Assembly (NCBI GenBank): GCA_002422065.1 | Contig: DITO01000092.1 | Coordinates: 1,728-11,854, forward strand | Reading direction: 5' to 3' | Source: Erysipelotrichaceae bacterium UBA6182 | GTDB lineage: Bacteria > Bacillota_I > Bacilli_A > Erysipelotrichales > Erysipelotrichaceae | DNA: 10,127 nt | In this document: piece after piece, positions 6,836 through 10,127 of the stretch | How the letters are laid out: the number at the start of each line of letters is the position of its first letter | Numbering within the stretch: position 1 is the first letter of the stretch | Notes under the pieces: generated by a model | Told to the model about the DNA's origin: nothing | What the model saw: the letters and a program-made list of their open reading frames with translations, nothing else | Databases searched by the model: none | Position numbers and translations under genes: made by a program

Positions 6836-6908
6836 CTAATACAAGCATATTATCAACCCTTATATGATGGTATGTTTGCCTTAGAGAATAAAAAAAGGAG
6901 ATAACAAT

Positions 6909-7466
6909 ATGTCAAGTTCAAATTTTCCATTTTGGAATAACAATACATTTGGAATAGGAAGTGTCAATCAATTTAATTTAAGTGCTTTCAATCCTTATGG
7001 TTTATATCACTATACGGTAACAATCGTATCGCCTGTGTTTCCGCCAGGAGAAGAACCAACTGAACAAATAGCACCTGATGTTACATTTCAAGACTTTTTA
7101 ACATGGTGTGGAACATACGTTGACATTGATAACGATAAACACGCATTATTTCCTTTAGCACAAGCATTACTTCAAATTGCAAGAGAATATATAGACGTTG
7201 AGTTTATAGGAGAAGAAAGTTACAAAAGAGTTGTATGTTTATATGCAGGACATTACTTAGAAATGCATTTAAAGATGTTAAAAGATGAGGCTCAAACACA
7301 AAGTGCTAACCCAGAAGTTAAAGATAAAGTTATTAAGTTAGAACAACCAATGGGTAGTAAAGAAGATTTTAAACAAACAATAAGTGGCACAATGTTTTGG
7401 TCAATATATGGAAGCATAGCAAGATTTGCAGGAAGAGATACTAAGTCGATTTGGGGTGCATTCTAA
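6909..7466 (+). CDS. Head-tail connector protein (DUF4054-like)
   Basis: Probable neck adaptor that binds the portal ring after packaging. From about residue 57 the sequence fits DUF4054-type connectors: DVTFQDFLTWCGTYVDI, an FPLAQALLQIAREYI helix (81-95), a second helix with YKRVVCLYAGHYLEMHL (105-121), a variable loop, and a C-terminal MFWSIYGSIARFAG (162-175) resembling the 'fw.T.YG..f..l' end of the family. Residues 1-56 are an unusual extension rich in Asn, Phe, Tyr and Pro (FPFWNNNTFG, FNPYGLYHYT, VFPPGEEP). The start is firm: AAAAAAGGAG (6891-6900) lies 8 nt before ATG 6909. The stop overlaps the next ATG by one base (TAATG), implying coupled translation. Confidence 0.68.
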   Translation: MSSSNFPFWNNNTFGIGSVNQFNLSAFNPYGLYHYTVTIVSPVFPPGEEPTEQIAPDVTFQDFLTWCGTYVDIDNDKHALFPLAQALLQIAREYIDVEFIGEESYKRVVCLYAGHYLEMHLKMLKDEAQTQSANPEVKDKVIKLEQPMGSKEDFKQTISGTMFWSIYGSIARFAGRDTKSIWGAF

Positions 7467-8152
7467 TGAGATTCTATGACAATGATTTTTTAGTTAAACC
7501 TTTTAATGATGATAAGATGTCATACGACATTGAGAAACATCAATACATTTTAGACTTAGATTATTCACTTCAAGAAACAGGCGTTAGTTTAGTAGAGTTG
7601 TGGGGTAATAATGATAATGCTAATGGTATTTTAATGATAATTAGTAATGTATCATATACCATATTAAGTAAGTATAAAGACAACACTAAATACTATGATA
7701 GAACATTATATTGGCTATCACATAGTAAAAAGGGTAGAGATTTTATTAAGAATCTAATGTTAGATATGGTTCGATATAATCACGAGGACGGCGGTATGTT
7801 TATTGCATATCAAACAGGTATCAACTTACAAGAAATGAAAGATGTTCAAGTTCAGTTACATCATGCGTATAGTGCGATTGCTGAACAAATCATGGAGAAA
7901 TATGGACAACAAGCGAGAGTTGAATTGATGAATATTAACACTATGAGTCGCTTTAGTAATCTTAATGACTTGCTTACTTATATGTTAAGTGAATCTTTAA
8001 TTACTCAAGAACAACTTGACTTAGTTGAAGAGATTAAAGACATACCTTACAATTACAAGTATAAAGTGTTTATCAATGCTCAAGAACAGTTTGTTTGCGA
8101 AGATACACTAACCTTTAAAAAAGCAATGGAAAAGTTTGGAGTTGATTGGTAA
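7466..8152 (+). CDS. Neck-region protein of unknown function
   Basis: 228 residues from ATG 7466, sharing one base with the previous stop; GGGGTG at 7453-7458 is a modest ribosome site 7 nt upstream. An upstream TTG (7451) in the same frame is less likely because it overlaps that site. The protein is soluble and mostly helical by eye. The region SYDIEKHQYILDLDYSLQET (19-38), then a segment with SNVSYTILSKYKDNTKYYDR (60-79), recalls a short phage protein seen in other Gram-positive siphophage neck clusters, where a 'hrYvLt..y' N-terminus is followed by a helical 'Y.......n..y.e' stretch. I cannot name the family. The C-terminal 30 residues (YKYKVFINAQEQFVCEDTLTF) look beta-rich. Position between connector and tail completion genes suggests an adaptor or stopper role; this is inference. 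Confidence 0.6.
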   Translation: MRFYDNDFLVKPFNDDKMSYDIEKHQYILDLDYSLQETGVSLVELWGNNDNANGILMIISNVSYTILSKYKDNTKYYDRTLYWLSHSKKGRDFIKNLMLDMVRYNHEDGGMFIAYQTGINLQEMKDVQVQLHHAYSAIAEQIMEKYGQQARVELMNINTMSRFSNLNDLLTYMLSESLITQEQLDLVEEIKDIPYNYKYKVFINAQEQFVCEDTLTFKKAMEKFGVDW

Positions 8153-8667
8153 TGGCATTTAATATTACACAAATTAATGCAGGAAACCGTATGCAATTAC
8201 AAGTTTTGACAGGTTACTATCACGCACCTAAGAAAGAATTAGATATTATAAAAGACATACCTAACTTTAAAGAAATGAACTTGGCTCAAATTAAAGCAAT
8301 GATCAACAAAGATTTTAGCAAGTTTGGAAATGTCGATGAAACCGAAACACTTGAATACATTGAGAAAAACGGACAAATGTTTAAGTTTAGAGATGGAAAG
8401 AGTGATGTTTATACAAAAGGTGGACTTGACTATCAAGTAGTTGAATATTTAGATAGACAGCAAACACAAAACCAAAAGTGGAGATTAGAAACAAATTCCA
8501 CAATGGATTTCAAAGCAGGCGGAAAAGTAATAGTTGCAGGACAAGAGTTTTTAATTGCAAAAGTTTTGACAATTCTTACGACAGGAACGAGAACTAATAA
8601 GTTTCTTGCTATGAGAACACCTTTAGGTTGGCAAAGATACGGTAACAAAATGATAGTATTGATGTAA
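8152..8667 (+). CDS. Neck-region protein, possible head-closure (stopper) protein
   Basis: 171 residues from ATG 8152, again a TAATG one-base overlap with the gene before; TTGGAG (8136-8141) is 10 nt upstream. The TTG at 8146 is rejected because it leaves too little room after that site. The N-terminal 75 residues are charged and helical. From about residue 91 the sequence turns beta-like: DYQVVEYLDRQQTQNQKWRL, then FKAGGKVIVAGQEFLIAKVL (120-139), similar in pattern to small beta-barrel head-closure proteins in which a 'G..i...g..y.V..v' strand pair is conserved. No family was recognised with confidence; the stopper suggestion comes from position (between connector and gp10-like protein) and this strand pattern. 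It could equally be a tail completion or minor structural protein. Confidence 0.55.
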   Translation: MAFNITQINAGNRMQLQVLTGYYHAPKKELDIIKDIPNFKEMNLAQIKAMINKDFSKFGNVDETETLEYIEKNGQMFKFRDGKSDVYTKGGLDYQVVEYLDRQQTQNQKWRLETNSTMDFKAGGKVIVAGQEFLIAKVLTILTTGTRTNKFLAMRTPLGWQRYGNKMIVLM

Positions 8668-8686
8668 AAGGAAGTTGGTGGGCTTA

Positions 8687-9256
8687 ATGGATTTTCATGT
8701 TGATACAGATTTACAAATAGAAGTTTTAAACAGTGCATTAGGCTATTGGTTGTGGAATTTAGCGGTTGTTTTAGCACCATACGATACAGGTAACTTGCGT
8801 AGAAGTATCACAATGAGTGCGAATAGCGATACACATAAGAAATACGTTTACAACACCATGAACGCTATGTATCTTGATTATCTTGAAAGAGGCATTGGAC
8901 CAATTAAAAAGCACATGTGTTTCATAGAACATAAAACGGTAGGAAGATTTGTAGAAGAAATCATTGACTATTTCAAAGTTGGCAAAAATATATCATTAGG
9001 CAAACCGACAGTTACATTACAAATTAGTAAGCAAGGTGCTATGTTTTACGAAAAGAAGATACTGCATAGAATGGGACTTGATGATATGGAACTTGATGTT
9101 ACTGCCGATGATCGTAAGTATATGTCGAGATTTGAATTTGGAACAAAGCATAGAATGAAATATGAAAAGAACAATGTTCGAGGTAGTGAAAGAGCAAGAG
9201 TAAGAAGATTATACAAGATGAACGATAGATTATTAAGATGGGGTGATAGCGAATGA
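8687..9256 (+). CDS. HK97 gp10-like tail completion / head-tail joining protein
   Basis: 189 residues from ATG 8687. The diagnostic segment is LAPYDTGNLRRSITM at 29-43, the 'aP.dTGnLr.Si' signature of the HK97 gp10 family, followed by a strand and MYLDYLERGIGP (61-72), matching the family's 'Ya.y.E.Gt.p' region. The protein is longer than typical members (often 110-150), with a middle region around residues 75-140 and a strongly basic C-terminus (RGSERARVRRLYKMNDRLLRW). These proteins act at the tail side of the head-tail junction. Start choice is uncertain: AAAGGAAG (8667-8674) is 12 nt from ATG 8687 but only 3 nt from an in-frame GTG at 8678; a GGTGGG at 8677-8682 may also serve. The TGA stop overlaps the next start (ATGA). 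Confidence 0.78.
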   Translation: MDFHVDTDLQIEVLNSALGYWLWNLAVVLAPYDTGNLRRSITMSANSDTHKKYVYNTMNAMYLDYLERGIGPIKKHMCFIEHKTVGRFVEEIIDYFKVGKNISLGKPTVTLQISKQGAMFYEKKILHRMGLDDMELDVTADDRKYMSRFEFGTKHRMKYEKNNVRGSERARVRRLYKMNDRLLRWGDSE

Positions 9257-10127
9257 CGAATATCAAACAAACGGATTTACTCAAATATTTAGTTAAAAAG
9301 TTTAATGCTAATAGTTTTGGTATATTATTTCGTATGGGGACATTTGGACTTAATGAAGATGATGGACTTTTAATATACACACCCGTAATTGATAATGGTG
9401 GACATTTTGATAGAATAGAGCAATTTGATGAAGAAACATACCAAGTATCGAGCAAGTCATTCGTTGTAATGAGTGGTATGGCAGTAAATGGGGACTATAC
9501 TCCACTACCCAATGTCCAACTCGTGTCATACGACGTTACATTAGAGTTTTTGGTATATATAGACAACCCAATTAGCGAAATTATACGCATGGCTATTGAA
9601 GAAGTTAGAGATGGACTTATTGGTAACATGGATTTACTTGAAGTTCAAGAAGTCGACTTGTCAAACCAAAACGAAAGTGCACCACTAATTGATACTTACT
9701 TAAAGTTAGTTACAACCACAGACAGCATTGACTTTGGCGAAATATTTACAATTAGCAAAAGACGTTATCTCAATTATTCACTTACAGTTACAATGGCAGT
9801 TTCAAAAAATGTTGAAATGGGTAATCAATTTGAATGGGGTATTAAGTCTGCAAGAAGAAACGAATGGGTTTTAAGTAATTCAACTTATTGGGGTAGTTAT
9901 GGAACAGTTGGAAGTGTATATGATTTAGACCAAACAAATCTAACATCTCCAAATCCATCACTATTACCAAACGCATTACAAAATCCATTAACAACGGCAG
10001 GCAGAATTGCATATAGACCATCTCAAGAAGAAACGTTTTATGCCTACTACCAAATCAATTTAGTTAATTATTCTGGAGATTATGAAACAGTAGTTCCACT
10101 AACAGTATCATGGGGAACAACTCAAGA
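9253..10127 (+). CDS. Probable tail structural protein, 3'-truncated by window end
   Basis: An open frame of 291 codons from ATG 9253 to the right edge. It overlaps the gp10-like stop as ATGA, and GGGGTGAT (9240-9247) lies about 5 nt upstream, so it is probably translated by coupling. The sequence starts MTNIKQTDLLKYLVKKFN; a middle region has LVSYDVTLEFLVYIDNPISE (90-109), an amphipathic IIRMAIEEVRDGLIGN (110-125) and then strands such as RYLNYSLTVTMAVSKNVEMG (171-190). The later part is rich in Tyr, Trp, Asn and Ser (from about 195). Tail terminators usually follow gp10-like proteins but are shorter (about 130-200 residues), so this may be a terminator-like domain with an extension, or a tail tube-related protein. 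I do not recognise the family. Confidence 0.6.
   Translation, partial: MTNIKQTDLLKYLVKKFNANSFGILFRMGTFGLNEDDGLLIYTPVIDNGGHFDRIEQFDEETYQVSSKSFVVMSGMAVNGDYTPLPNVQLVSYDVTLEFLVYIDNPISEIIRMAIEEVRDGLIGNMDLLEVQEVDLSNQNESAPLIDTYLKLVTTTDSIDFGEIFTISKRRYLNYSLTVTMAVSKNVEMGNQFEWGIKSARRNEWVLSNSTYWGSYGTVGSVYDLDQTNLTSPNPSLLPNALQNPLTTAGRIAYRPSQEETFYAYYQINLVNYSGDYETVVPLTVSWGTTQ

Noticed and set aside
6827..6904. Short open frame in the spacer ahead of the connector gene (ends in KKRR)
   Set aside because: It lacks a usable start codon with a ribosome site; the only ATG (6872) gives ten residues and the Lys/Arg end is just the AAAAAAGGAGA ribosome site of the next gene.
6769..6908. A promoter for the neck genes
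   Set aside because: AT-rich hexamers such as TATGAT near 6863 have no matching -35 at the right distance. By-eye promoter calls in such AT-rich DNA are not reliable.
7451..7468. TTG 7451 as the start of the second neck gene, and likewise TTG 8146 and TTG 8675 for later genes
   Set aside because: ATG 7466 and ATG 8152 overlap the previous stop as TAATG with ribosome sites at suitable distances. TTG 8675 directly abuts its ribosome site.
1..10127. A defence island, CRISPR array, retron or other accessory system
   Set aside because: No array repeats, reverse transcriptase, toxin-antitoxin or defence domains are seen. Nearly every base belongs to a conventional phage head and neck module.

Overview
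The window is the head and neck (capsid assembly and head-tail joining) part of a tailed double-stranded DNA phage or prophage. All genes are on the + strand, tightly packed, and in the usual order: terminase large subunit (cut by the window start), portal, prohead protease with scaffold, a probable head decoration or cement protein, major capsid protein, head-tail connector, two unassigned neck proteins, an HK97 gp10-type tail completion protein, and the first 291 codons of a probable tail protein that runs off the right edge. The DNA is AT-rich, most ribosome sites are strong AAGGAG-type, and TGA is used as a stop while Trp is TGG. This suggests a low-GC Gram-positive host (Bacillota or a relative using the standard bacterial code). 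No integrase, repressor, lysis, tRNA or host gene is visible, so free phage and prophage cannot be told apart.

Layout. Positions 1-1794 hold the ATPase and nuclease of the packaging motor. The portal gene starts inside it, giving a 176-nt out-of-frame overlap. Positions 3477-4694 encode a DUF2213-like maturation protease fused to an acidic, low-complexity scaffold-like tail. Two in-frame internal ATGs, each preceded by AAGGAG at the same 9-nt spacing, suggest that one or two shorter scaffold products are also made. Positions 4715-5257 are the probable cement protein and 5276-6529 the major capsid protein. Directly behind the capsid stop codon, in the -1 frame, lies a complete Listeria-Bacteroides repeat (InlB B-repeat/Flg_new-like) domain with no start signal of its own. 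A GGGG-TAG slip site at the junction would join it to a fraction of capsid subunits. A 140-nt spacer with a GC-rich hairpin (6814-6835) follows. The neck genes then run from 6909 to the right edge, the last ones coupled by TAATG and ATGA overlaps.

The genes work together as follows. Scaffold and protease guide assembly of the capsid protein on the portal and are then removed. TerL packages DNA through the portal. The cement protein stabilises the shell. The connector, neck and gp10-like proteins close the head and join the tail. The most notable points are the probable programmed -1 frameshift decorating the capsid, the nested protease/scaffold reading frame, and the long terL/portal overlap. 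No defence or anti-defence system is seen.
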